Below, in pieces: positions 15,644 to 22,886 of a stretch of 45,580 nt of DNA. How positions within the stretch are numbered: position 1 is the stretch's first letter; every line of letters begins with the position of its first letter. A model generated the notes under the pieces. That model had not been told where the DNA came from and searched no databases. It worked only from the letters and a program-made list of their open reading frames with translations. A program made the translations under genes and the position numbers. Source of the stretch: Massilia brevitalea (GTDB lineage Bacteria; Pseudomonadota; Gammaproteobacteria; Burkholderiales; Burkholderiaceae_D); NCBI RefSeq assembly GCF_030711405.1, contig NZ_JAULSI010000036.1, forward strand, positions 1 through 45,580. Direction: 5' to 3'.

Positions 15644-16168
15644 ATGGCGCGCGCCGGCGCTTGGGGATGGCGGCACGCCGTGTTCGCGCCGCTACTGCTG
15701 GCAGCCGGCCTTGCATTCGCGCAGAATAGCGGCGTCGAGGTGAAGATCGGCGAAGCGGCTGCGCGCCGCTTCACGGGAGCCGAAATCGCCGCGCTGCCGC
15801 AGACCGAACTGGTCGAGACCCGCAGCGTGGGCGCCGGCGCCAAGACCGAGCAGGCCGAGGTGCGCTACCGCGGCGTGCTGCTGCGCGACCTGCTCGACGC
15901 CGCCGGCGTGCAGAAGCTCGACCGCCATGCGCTGCGCCACTCCGGCGTGGCGGCGCGCGCGACCGACAGCTATGCGGTGCTGTTTTCCTGGGGCGAGCTC
16001 TACAACGGCCGCGCCGGCGACAACGTGCTGGTCATCACCAGCATGAACGGCAAGCCGCTGCCACCTGGCGAAGGCCCGTACGCGCTGCGTTCGCTGTCCG
16101 ACACGAAGCCTGGGCCGCGCCATGTGAAGTGGCTGAACCGGATCGACTTCTTCACAGTGCCGAAATAG
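15644..16168 (+). CDS. Small exported molybdopterin-oxidoreductase-like protein
   Basis: A 174-residue protein with a signal peptide (MARAGAW...LLLAAGLAFA). The body resembles a truncated sulfite-oxidase/YedY-type molybdopterin domain: VRYRGVLLRDLLDAAGV, then SYAVLFSWGELYNGRAGDNVLV and GPYALRSLSDTKPGPRHVKW. These small versions are usually annotated as molybdopterin-dependent oxidoreductases, but they lack the conserved cysteine that ligates molybdenum in the full-length enzymes; I see no cysteine in this protein. It may thus be a binding or accessory protein rather than an enzyme. The start is the ATG at 15644, one base after the tupA stop, so the pair is an operon and translation is probably coupled. 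Confidence 0.75.
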   Translation: MARAGAWGWRHAVFAPLLLAAGLAFAQNSGVEVKIGEAAARRFTGAEIAALPQTELVETRSVGAGAKTEQAEVRYRGVLLRDLLDAAGVQKLDRHALRHSGVAARATDSYAVLFSWGELYNGRAGDNVLVITSMNGKPLPPGEGPYALRSLSDTKPGPRHVKWLNRIDFFTVPK

Positions 16169-16249
16169 CTTTGCCGCCAGGCTAGATGACGCCGCTTGCG
16201 CTCCGACTGTGCCAGACTGGCGTCATCGAAACCTCGCAAGGAGCGTCAC

Positions 16250-16426
16250 ATGAGCACCGAGAACCATCCTGCCGAAGACCGGCAACCCGAAGCCCAGTCC
16301 ACCCAGCCATCCCAACCATCATCCGACCAGATCGACGGCCTGAAGGACAAGAAGCCCGAGGAACTCACGCCGGACGAACTGCGCCTGATGGCCGACACCA
16401 TGCCGGGCGAAGGGCCGGGCGACTGA
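16250..16426 (+). CDS. Small acidic hypothetical protein
   Basis: A 58-residue, highly acidic protein rich in P, Q, S, D and E. The first 28 residues look disordered, followed by a short predicted helical segment (KKPEELTPDELRLMADTM). No cysteine, membrane helix or known domain is visible. A strong ribosome site, AAGGAG, stands 7 bases before the ATG, which is the main support for calling it. The gene is alone and converges on the thioredoxin-like gene, with 45 bases between them. I do not recognise a function. Confidence 0.6.
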   Translation: MSTENHPAEDRQPEAQSTQPSQPSSDQIDGLKDKKPEELTPDELRLMADTMPGEGPGD

Positions 16427-16471
16427 GTCTTCTGTTTGCGGTAACCTGTTCGGCGCAGCCCTCAGCTGACC

Positions 16472-16897
16472 TCAGCCGGCGTCCTGCAGCAGGGTGCGCA
16501 GGTTGCAGTCGCGCTGCCATGTGCGCCGTTCGTCGCTGGACTGGGCCAGGCGCGCCAGCTCGGCGGGCGGCAGCTCGGCCTGGGCCGTGAGCAGGCGCTC
16601 GGCCACGGCGGGGTCGGGCAGCATGGTGCCGAAGAAGGCGACGGTGTCGTCGCGCTGGACCAGCAGGGTAGGGAAGTTGTCGACGTCGAGGTCGCCCACC
16701 ACGTCGGCCTGGTCTTCGATGTCGATCCAGACGAAGACCTTGTCCGGGTGGCGTGCTGCGATGCCCTCGAAGGCGGCGCGGTAGCCGCCGCAGGTTCCGC
16801 ACCAGGCGGCGCACAGGCAGGCGACGACCCAGCGGTCGCCGGCAATGGCGTCGGCGACGGCGTCGCGGTTGTCGAGGTCGAGTGTCAGGCTGTGCAT
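16472..16897 (-). CDS. Thioredoxin-like protein
   Basis: A 141-residue thioredoxin-fold protein. The active-site motif WCGTC, in the sequence AAWCGTCGGYRAAFE, is near residues 32-37, and the fold's cis-proline is in DNFPTLLVQ near residue 75. The middle reads KVFVWIDIEDQADVVGDLDV, as in other thioredoxin-like proteins. There is no signal peptide, so it should be cytoplasmic. The CGTC active site differs from the CGPC of true thioredoxin, pointing to a specialised redox role that cannot be named. The C-terminal 40 residues are helical and longer than in TrxA. It is transcribed alone on the minus strand. Confidence 0.85.
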   Translation of the reverse strand: MHSLTLDLDNRDAVADAIAGDRWVVACLCAAWCGTCGGYRAAFEGIAARHPDKVFVWIDIEDQADVVGDLDVDNFPTLLVQRDDTVAFFGTMLPDPAVAERLLTAQAELPPAELARLAQSSDERRTWQRDCNLRTLLQDAG

Positions 16898-16965
16898 GGG
16901 CGAATTCTACATCGCGCGGACGAATCCGGCAGCATCGGTATCGGGCGGCAGCCGTGGCCGGGTCC

Positions 16966-16994
16966 TTGGTCGACATCCCGCGGCGCGGTAAAAT
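16966..16994 (+). promoter_or_regulatory. Sigma-70 type promoter of tsaB, probably giving a leaderless mRNA
   Basis: TTGGTC (16966-16971) and TAAAAT (16989-16994) are separated by 17 bases. Transcription would start about 7 bases after the -10 box, at 17000-17001, which is the A of the tsaB ATG. No ribosome site precedes that ATG. Confidence 0.6.
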
Positions 16995-16999
16995 AGCGC

Positions 17000-17719
17000 A
17001 TGCCTATCATCCTTGCCATCGAAACCTCGTCGGAACTTGCCTCGTGCGCGCTGCTGTCTGACTCTACAGTCCTGTCGCGCGAATCAAGCGGCGTGCGTAC
17101 CCATTCCCAGTCGGTGCTGCCGATGGTGCAGGAACTCCTGCTTGAGGCCGGCATCAGGCTGGCCGATTGCGACGCCATCGCCTTTGGCGCCGGCCCCGGT
17201 TCGTTCACCGGCGTGCGCACTGCCTGCGGCGTGGCCCAGGGCCTGGCCTTCGGCGCCGGGCTGCCGGTGATCCCGCTGGTGACGCTGGCCGCCATGGCCG
17301 AAGCCTGCCGCGCGCGCACCGGCGCCACCGAGGTGCTGGCCGTTCTGGACGCGCGCATGAACGAAGTCTATTGGGCGCAATACAGGTTCAGCGGCGATGC
17401 CGATGGCGGGTGGACCACGGTCGTCGAGCCGGTCTTGTGCGCACCGGAAGCGGTGCAGCCGCTGGCGGCGGACGGCCTGGCTGCCTGCGGCAACGGTTTC
17501 GCGGTCTATCCGCAAGCTTTCGAGGGCAAGGATTTCGCGCACGGCGCGCATGGCGACATCGTGCCGCACGCACGCGAACTGGCCGTGCTGGCCGCGCCGG
17601 CGCTGGCCGCGGGCCAGGCCCTGCCGGCCGCCGAAGCCCAGCCGCTCTACCTGCGCAACAAGGTCGCCTATACCAGCGCCGAGCGCCAGGCGATCAACGC
17701 TGCCAAGGCCGGCGCATGA
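17000..17719 (+). CDS. tsaB: tRNA threonylcarbamoyladenosine biosynthesis protein TsaB
   Basis: A 239-residue member of the ASKHA fold, the partner of TsaD in making the t6A37 modification of ANN-decoding tRNAs. The N-terminus ILAIETSSELASCAL and the motif AFGAGPGSFTGVRTA (about 60-74) are diagnostic, as is the later VLAVLDARMNEVYWAQY. The length fits the family. Its ATG coincides with the predicted transcription start. It is the first gene of tsaB-rimI-UDG-DUF1853, in which the ends overlap by 4, 4 and 20 bases, so the whole set is probably one operon. tsaB beside rimI is common in proteobacteria. Confidence 0.95.
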   Translation: MPIILAIETSSELASCALLSDSTVLSRESSGVRTHSQSVLPMVQELLLEAGIRLADCDAIAFGAGPGSFTGVRTACGVAQGLAFGAGLPVIPLVTLAAMAEACRARTGATEVLAVLDARMNEVYWAQYRFSGDADGGWTTVVEPVLCAPEAVQPLAADGLAACGNGFAVYPQAFEGKDFAHGAHGDIVPHARELAVLAAPALAAGQALPAAEAQPLYLRNKVAYTSAERQAINAAKAGA

Positions 17720-18183
17720 CAGGCATGCAGCACGCCAGCCTGGCGCTGGCCCCGATGGAGGCCGGCGACGTCGACGAGGTGTACGCGCTCGAATGCAGCG
17801 TCTTCCCGCACCCGTGGACGCGCGGGAACTTCGTCGACTGCATCGCCAGCGGCTACGACGCCTGGGTCGCGCGCGATTTCGGCGGCAAGCTCGCCGGCTA
17901 CTTCTTGCTGATGTACGCGCTCGACGAAGCCCACCTGCTCGACGTGGCGGTGGCCGGCGAACGCCATGGCGCCGGCCTCGGACGCTGGCTGCTCGACACC
18001 CTCGGCGCCCGTGCACGCGCCTGCGGCGCCACATCGGTGCTGCTCGAAGTGCGGCCCTCGAACGAACGGGCCCTGCACGTGTACACGCGCTACGGTTTCA
18101 GGGAGATCGGCCGGCGCAAGGGGTATTATCCGGCGCATGAGGGCAAGCGCGAGGATGCGATCGTGATGAGGCTGGAATTATGA
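17716..18183 (+). CDS. rimI: Ribosomal protein S18 alanine N-acetyltransferase RimI
   Basis: A 155-residue GNAT acetyltransferase expected to acetylate the N-terminal alanine of ribosomal protein S18. The acetyl-CoA binding loop is visible as RHGAGLGRWLL (Q/R-x-x-G-x-G/A pattern), preceded by LLDVAVAGE, and followed by LLEVRPSNERALHVYTRYGF, the usual fourth motif with its tyrosine. The start codon overlaps the stop of tsaB (ATGA), indicating coupled translation. Position and sequence agree with RimI rather than another GNAT protein. Confidence 0.92.
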   Translation: MTGMQHASLALAPMEAGDVDEVYALECSVFPHPWTRGNFVDCIASGYDAWVARDFGGKLAGYFLLMYALDEAHLLDVAVAGERHGAGLGRWLLDTLGARARACGATSVLLEVRPSNERALHVYTRYGFREIGRRKGYYPAHEGKREDAIVMRLEL

Positions 18184-19145
18184 GTGTAAGTAAGCGCGAC
18201 GAAGTCTTCCTGCAGGAGATGGGCATTGCGCCGCTGTGGCGCCTGCGCCGCCAGCCGCAGGACGATGCAGCGCAGGACGGTGAGCAGGCTGCGCAAACGC
18301 AGCAGGCGGAGGTGGCGCTTGGCGACGCTGTGGCGGCGGATACCGAGGCGCAGGCGCCGGCTGCACCTCCGGCGCCTGCCGCGCCCCCCGCAGCCCCTGT
18401 GCTGGCACGGCCCCCGGGCTTCATCCCGCCGCCGCCACGCGACCCGGCCTGGGGCGAGGTGCCGATGACCTCGGCCCCGCCGCCCGCCGCCTGGGCGCCG
18501 TCGCCGCCGCCCGCGCCAGTCGAGGAAGACACCGGCCCATCGCCTGAAGAAATCGCGCGCATGGACTGGGACGAGCTGCGCACCGCGATCGCCTCTTGCC
18601 GCCGCTGCGGTGGCTGCAAGGGCGGCGAAGGCGGCCGCAAGCCGGTGTACGGCGCCGGCGCACGCCAGGCGCGCTGGTTCGCCGCCGCCGGCGCCACCTC
18701 GAGCGCCGACGAAAAAGCCGGCCAGCCGCTGTCGGGCGAGGCGGGCAAGCTGCTGGACAACATGCTGGCCGCGGTCGATCTCTCGCGCCAGGACAGCGTG
18801 TATGTGACCAGCCTGGTGAAGTGCCGCCCGGCCAGCGCCAACGGCGGCGACCGCGCCCCCACCTTCGAGGAAGCGGCCGCCTGCCGCCCTTTCCTGGAAC
18901 GCGAACTGGCGCTCACCGGCGCATCGACCGTGCTCACCCTTGGCCAGATCGCCGCCAACGGCCTGCTCGGCAAGCCCCTGCAGGAGCCGCTGGCCGGTGC
19001 CCGCGGCGCCGTGCACGCGCTGGGCGACGCCGACCTGGTGGCGACCCTGCATCCGGGCGAACTGCTGCGCCGCGGTGCCGACAAGGCGCTGGCATGGGCC
19101 GATTTGTGCCGCGCGCGAGCCGCCCATGCGCGACGGAGCCGATAG
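18180..19145 (+). CDS. Uracil-DNA glycosylase superfamily (family 4-like) protein with altered active site
   Basis: A 321-residue protein. The first 130 residues are an A/P-rich, low-complexity linker. The rest follows the family 4 (UdgA-type) iron-sulfur uracil-DNA glycosylase layout, with cysteines in SCRRCGGCKGG and in VKCRP...AACRPF that should hold a [4Fe-4S] cluster. GEAGKLLDNMLAAVDLSR and VYVTSLVKCRP are standard family blocks. The catalytic motif 1, usually GEAPG or GEGPG just before these blocks, is replaced here by AAAGATSSADE. Motif 2 reads HPGELLR instead of HPS or HPAYLLR. It may thus bind DNA without normal excision activity, or have another specificity. It overlaps rimI by 4 bases. 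The fold is sure; uracil-removing activity is doubtful. Confidence 0.85.
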   Translation: MSVSKRDEVFLQEMGIAPLWRLRRQPQDDAAQDGEQAAQTQQAEVALGDAVAADTEAQAPAAPPAPAAPPAAPVLARPPGFIPPPPRDPAWGEVPMTSAPPPAAWAPSPPPAPVEEDTGPSPEEIARMDWDELRTAIASCRRCGGCKGGEGGRKPVYGAGARQARWFAAAGATSSADEKAGQPLSGEAGKLLDNMLAAVDLSRQDSVYVTSLVKCRPASANGGDRAPTFEEAAACRPFLERELALTGASTVLTLGQIAANGLLGKPLQEPLAGARGAVHALGDADLVATLHPGELLRRGADKALAWADLCRARAAHARRSR

Positions 19146-20094
19146 TTATCAATCCGGCTTTCAGCGCCGCTGGTCGCACCTGCGGCGCGCCCGGGTGCGG
19201 GCGCTGGCCTGGCTGCTCGACTCTCCCGACCTGCTCGACAGCGCCGCCCCGCACTGGCAGGGCCGCATTGCTTCGCTCGGGCCGGTAACGCCGGAAACGG
19301 CGCGCTGGCTGGCCGACCTCGACCACGATCCTGCGCTACTCGATGCCGCGCTCGGCCCGCGCGTCTACACCCGCCTCGGGCTGTATGCGGAAAAGCTGAT
19401 GGCCTTTTATTTCCAGCACCAGGGCCGCCTGGTCGAACATGGCCTGCAGGTGCGCGCCAGCCGCAACGACACCGTCGGCGAGTTCGACTTCCTGCTCGAC
19501 GCCGGGCCGGACGCGCTGGAACACATCGAGTTCGCCACCAAGTTCTACCTGCTGCAGGGCGGGGACGGGCAGGAATTCGACGCCCTGGTGGGCCCCAACC
19601 TGGCCGACAGCCTGGGCGCGAAGATGCGCAAGATTTTTGAACGCCAGCTGGAGCTCGGGGCGCACCCGGCGGCCCAGGCCCTGTTGCCGCGTCCGGTGAC
19701 GGCGGCGCGGGCATTGGTAAAAGGCTGGCTGTTCTATCCGGCCGGCAGTTGGGCGGCGATGAGCGGGATCACGGCCGGCCACTGCCGCGGCTTCTGGTGC
19801 GCGCTCGATGAACTCGATGCGACCGGGGCCGATGCCTTCCTGATTTTGCCCAAGCTGCAATGGCTGGCGCCGTTTCGTGCGGCGGGGGCGGATGGGCTAT
19901 TGAATCGCGCGCAACTGCATGCGGAGCTGGAGGCGCAGTTCGAGGAATCGGGGGCGCCGGTGCTGGTAGCGGTTGTGCGGGACACGCCGGGCTGCGTGGA
20001 AGAGATCGAGCGCGGTTTCATCGTGCCGAACGACTGGCGCGAACGGGCGGCAGCGCGTTATCCGGCGCATGTGACGCGAAATATTATTTGGTAA
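19126..20094 (+). CDS. DUF1853 family protein
   Basis: A 322-residue cytoplasmic protein of a proteobacterial family of unknown function. Family-typical segments include RVYTRLGLYAEKLMAFYFQH, the GEFDFLLD block and IEFATKFYLL, followed by LVGPNLADSLGAKM. The pattern E-x-D...E-x-x-x-K (GEFDFLL, then EFATKFYL) resembles the acidic-lysine core of PD-(D/E)xK nuclease-like folds; that link is an inference. The ATG at 19126 overlaps the end of the UDG gene by 20 bases. Longer starts in this frame would only shadow the UDG gene. It closes the tsaB operon. Confidence 0.85.
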   Translation: MRDGADSYQSGFQRRWSHLRRARVRALAWLLDSPDLLDSAAPHWQGRIASLGPVTPETARWLADLDHDPALLDAALGPRVYTRLGLYAEKLMAFYFQHQGRLVEHGLQVRASRNDTVGEFDFLLDAGPDALEHIEFATKFYLLQGGDGQEFDALVGPNLADSLGAKMRKIFERQLELGAHPAAQALLPRPVTAARALVKGWLFYPAGSWAAMSGITAGHCRGFWCALDELDATGADAFLILPKLQWLAPFRAAGADGLLNRAQLHAELEAQFEESGAPVLVAVVRDTPGCVEEIERGFIVPNDWRERAAARYPAHVTRNIIW

Positions 20095-20175
20095 TATTTC
20101 AATAAGTGCAAATATTATTTGCAGCCATTGTCGGGCGAATATCCGGGTTGCCAATACCATGGCTGCGACCTCAAC

Positions 20176-20347
20176 CGTACGGTGGGCACCCCGTACCCAC
20201 GCGGTACGCACGTTTGCCTATATTGTTGGCCGCACCGTCATCTTCCCGAAACGTTCGCAATATCGCTGACGTTGGCGAGCGACGTTTTTACGTACGTGTC
20301 CAAGAGATGAGCACGTAAGCGCGTGGGCACGGGGTGCCCACCGTACG
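20176..20347. repeat. REPIN-like inverted repeat, family A copy 2
   Basis: Arms at 20176-20212 and 20313-20347 (CGTACGGTGGGCACC and its inverse GGGTGCCCACCGTACG) enclose about 100 bases. This is the longest loop among the copies. It fills most of the gap between the convergent DUF1853 and lplT genes. Confidence 0.8.
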
Positions 20348-20366
20348 GGAAGCACCGGGTATCGGC

Positions 20367-21617
20367 TTAATGCTTGTGCTCACCAATCAAGGCCAGCGAA
20401 TCATGCTGCTTCTGATTCCGCTGATGCCGCTTCAGGATCAGGAAAGTAATGCTGGCAATCGACAGCCCGAAGATCACGATGATCACGTCCAGGTCGAGGT
20501 TCAGCGTGATCATGATCGCGTACATCGCCAGCATGGTCAGGATCGACAAATTCTCGTTAAAATTCTGCACCGCGATCGAGTGCCCCGCGCTCATCAAGAC
20601 ATGGCCGCGGTGCTGCAGCAGCGCGTTCATCGGCACCACGAAGAAGCCCGACAGGAAGCCGATCAGGGCCAGCAGCGGGTAGGCGACGATCACGTCGTGC
20701 ACGAACACCATCACCGTCACGACCAGGCCCATGAGGATGCCCATCGGGATCACGGTCAGCGATTTCTTCAGCGGGATCATCTTCGCCGCCAGCGCCGCAC
20801 CCACTGCCACGCCGATGGCGACCACGCCGATCAGGCTGGTGGCTTTGTCGAGCGGCATGTGCAGCGAGCGTTCGGCCCACTTCAGCACGATGAATTGCAA
20901 GGTCGCGCCCGCGCCCCAGAACACGGTGGTCACGGCCAGCGAAATCTGACCCAGCTTGTCTTTCCACAGCGTGGCCGAGCAATTCGCAAAGTCGGCAATC
21001 AGCTTGATCGGGTTGCGTTCCTGGTGCTCGTAGCGGGCGCCGGTGTCCGGGATGCGCAGATTGAACAGGGCGGCCAGGATATAGATGATGACGACCACGG
21101 CCATCGCCGCTTCGCTGGTGCTGTCGACACCGGGAATGCCCAGGCCGAGCAGCAGGCGCGAGCCGGCGTCGCTCACCAGGGCCCCGCCGAGCACGGTGCC
21201 GAAGATGATCGACATCACGGTCAGGCCCTCGATCCAGCCGTTGGCGGCGACGAGTTTTTCAGGGGGCAGGAGTTCGGTCAGGATGCCGTACTTGGCCGGC
21301 GAATACACGGCGGCGCCGAAGCCGACCACGGCGTAGGCGAGCAGGGGGTGGACGGTGAGGAACATCAGGCCGCAACCGAAGATCTTGATCAGGTTCGCGA
21401 TGAACATCACGCGGCCCTTGAGCAGCGAATCGGCAAAGGCGCCGACAAAGGCGGCCAGCAGCACATAGAACAGCACGAACGACAGCTTCAGCAACGGCGT
21501 CAGCGATGCCGGGGCGTTCATCGTCACCAGGATGTCAATGGCTACGAACAGCAGCGCATTGTCTGCCAGCGACGAGAAGAACTGCGCCGCCATAATGGTG
21601 TAGAAACCACGGTTCAT
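20367..21617 (-). CDS. lplT: Lysophospholipid transporter LplT (MFS)
   Basis: A 416-residue major facilitator protein with about eleven hydrophobic helices. The start MNRGFYTIMAAQFFSSLADNALLFVAI is the LplT N-terminus (AQFFSSLADNALL). Later SPAKYGILTELLPPEKLVAANGWIEG and GFLSGFFVVPMNALLQHRGH are characteristic. It should flip lysophosphatidylethanolamine inward across the inner membrane for re-acylation. In Enterobacteria lplT is followed by the acyltransferase gene aas; here no such partner is adjacent. The gene is alone and divergent from alr, with a promoter-like pair upstream. Confidence 0.9.
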   Translation of the reverse strand: MNRGFYTIMAAQFFSSLADNALLFVAIDILVTMNAPASLTPLLKLSFVLFYVLLAAFVGAFADSLLKGRVMFIANLIKIFGCGLMFLTVHPLLAYAVVGFGAAVYSPAKYGILTELLPPEKLVAANGWIEGLTVMSIIFGTVLGGALVSDAGSRLLLGLGIPGVDSTSEAAMAVVVIIYILAALFNLRIPDTGARYEHQERNPIKLIADFANCSATLWKDKLGQISLAVTTVFWGAGATLQFIVLKWAERSLHMPLDKATSLIGVVAIGVAVGAALAAKMIPLKKSLTVIPMGILMGLVVTVMVFVHDVIVAYPLLALIGFLSGFFVVPMNALLQHRGHVLMSAGHSIAVQNFNENLSILTMLAMYAIMITLNLDLDVIIVIFGLSIASITFLILKRHQRNQKQHDSLALIGEHKH

Positions 21618-21647
21618 CGAAAGTATCTGAAAACAAGTCTGGGTTGC

Positions 21648-21675
21648 TTTATACCATGAAAGGGTGACCCGCCAA
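21648..21675 (-). promoter_or_regulatory. Candidate promoter of lplT
   Basis: On the minus strand TTGGCG (21675-21670) and TATAAA (21653-21648) are 16 bases apart. Transcription would start about 24 bases before the lplT ATG. Confidence 0.4.
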
Positions 21676-21776
21676 AGAATTCAGCCCGGCAGAAAGGGGG
21701 GCTGTCCGGTAAAATAGAGCCTTTCACCTAATACCGTTTCTCTTCTTTTTCCGGTCTCTTTCCCCATATAGTTGCC

Positions 21777-22886
21777 ATGCCACGCCCCCTCTGCGCCACC
21801 ATTCACCTCGATTCGATGCAGCATAACCTGGCCCGCGCCCGTGCCTGCGCCCCGCAGTCCAAGGCCTGGGCCGTGGTGAAGGCGAACGCCTATGGCCACG
21901 GCCTGGAACGCGGCATGAAAGGCTTCGCCCAGGCCGACGGCCTGGCCCTGATCGAAACCGAGAATGCCCTGCGCCTGCGCGAACTCGGCTGGGCCAAGCC
22001 GATCCTGCTGCTGGAAGGGATCTTCGATGCTTCCGACGTGCCGCTGCTGGCCGAGCACGATATCAACAGCACCGTCCATTCTCTCGAGCAGATCAGGATG
22101 CTGGAATATACCCAGCTGTACCGCCCGATCGACGTGCACCTGAAGATGAATACCGGGATGAACCGCCTGGGCTTTCGTCCCGACGAATACGCGGCCGCGT
22201 ATAAACGCCTGCGCGCGATTCCCGGCATCCGCAACATCACCCACATGACCCACTTCGCGAATGCCGACGAGCTGGAGCACCCGCGCCTGACGATTTCCGA
22301 GCAGGTGCGCCGCTTCCGCACCGGTGTCGAGGGACTGGGCGGCGAGCGCAGTCTGTCGAATTCGGCCGGCGTGCTGCACCAGGAAGTGCTGGCGCAAGAG
22401 CTGCAGAACGACTGGGTCCGTCCCGGCATCATGCTGTACGGCGGCACCCCGGGCGGCGGGCGCACGGCGCACGACTTCGGGCTGCGCCCGACCATGACCT
22501 TGAGCTCCGAGATCATCGCGATCCAGCAGCTGGAAACGGGCGATACCGTCGGCTACGGCAGCCGCTTCGAAGCCACGGCGCCGATGCAGGTGGGCGTGGT
22601 GGCCTGCGGCTATGCCGACGGCTACCCGCGCCACGCGCCGCACGGCACCCCGGTGATCGTCGACGGCGTGCGCACCAGCGTGGTAGGGCGGGTGTCGATG
22701 GACATGATGACGGTGGACCTGACGCCGATCCGCAATGCGCGCATCGGCAGCAAGGTCACCCTGTGGGGCGATGGCTTGCCGATCGACGAGGTGGCAACGG
22801 CTGCCGGCACCATCGGCTATGAATTGATGTGCGCACTCGCGCCGCGCGTGCGCGTGAGTGAAGGACGGATGGGAACCCATGGCTAA
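21777..22886 (+). CDS. alr: Alanine racemase
   Basis: A 369-residue PLP enzyme that interconverts L- and D-alanine, supplying D-alanine for peptidoglycan. The PLP lysine is K35 in AVVKANAYGHG. The second catalytic tyrosine is in DTVGYGSRF, and GVVACGYADGYPR and SMDMMTVDL are family blocks of the C-terminal beta domain. The length is normal. The stop overlaps the radA start by 8 bases, so the two are cotranscribed. A TAAAAT stands at 21710-21715, but without a good -35 box. Confidence 0.95.
   Translation: MPRPLCATIHLDSMQHNLARARACAPQSKAWAVVKANAYGHGLERGMKGFAQADGLALIETENALRLRELGWAKPILLLEGIFDASDVPLLAEHDINSTVHSLEQIRMLEYTQLYRPIDVHLKMNTGMNRLGFRPDEYAAAYKRLRAIPGIRNITHMTHFANADELEHPRLTISEQVRRFRTGVEGLGGERSLSNSAGVLHQEVLAQELQNDWVRPGIMLYGGTPGGGRTAHDFGLRPTMTLSSEIIAIQQLETGDTVGYGSRFEATAPMQVGVVACGYADGYPRHAPHGTPVIVDGVRTSVVGRVSMDMMTVDLTPIRNARIGSKVTLWGDGLPIDEVATAAGTIGYELMCALAPRVRVSEGRMGTHG

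Noticed and set aside
21710..21715. TAAAAT as the -10 box of an alr promoter
   Set aside because: No acceptable -35 element lies 16-18 bases upstream, so I did not list it as a promoter.
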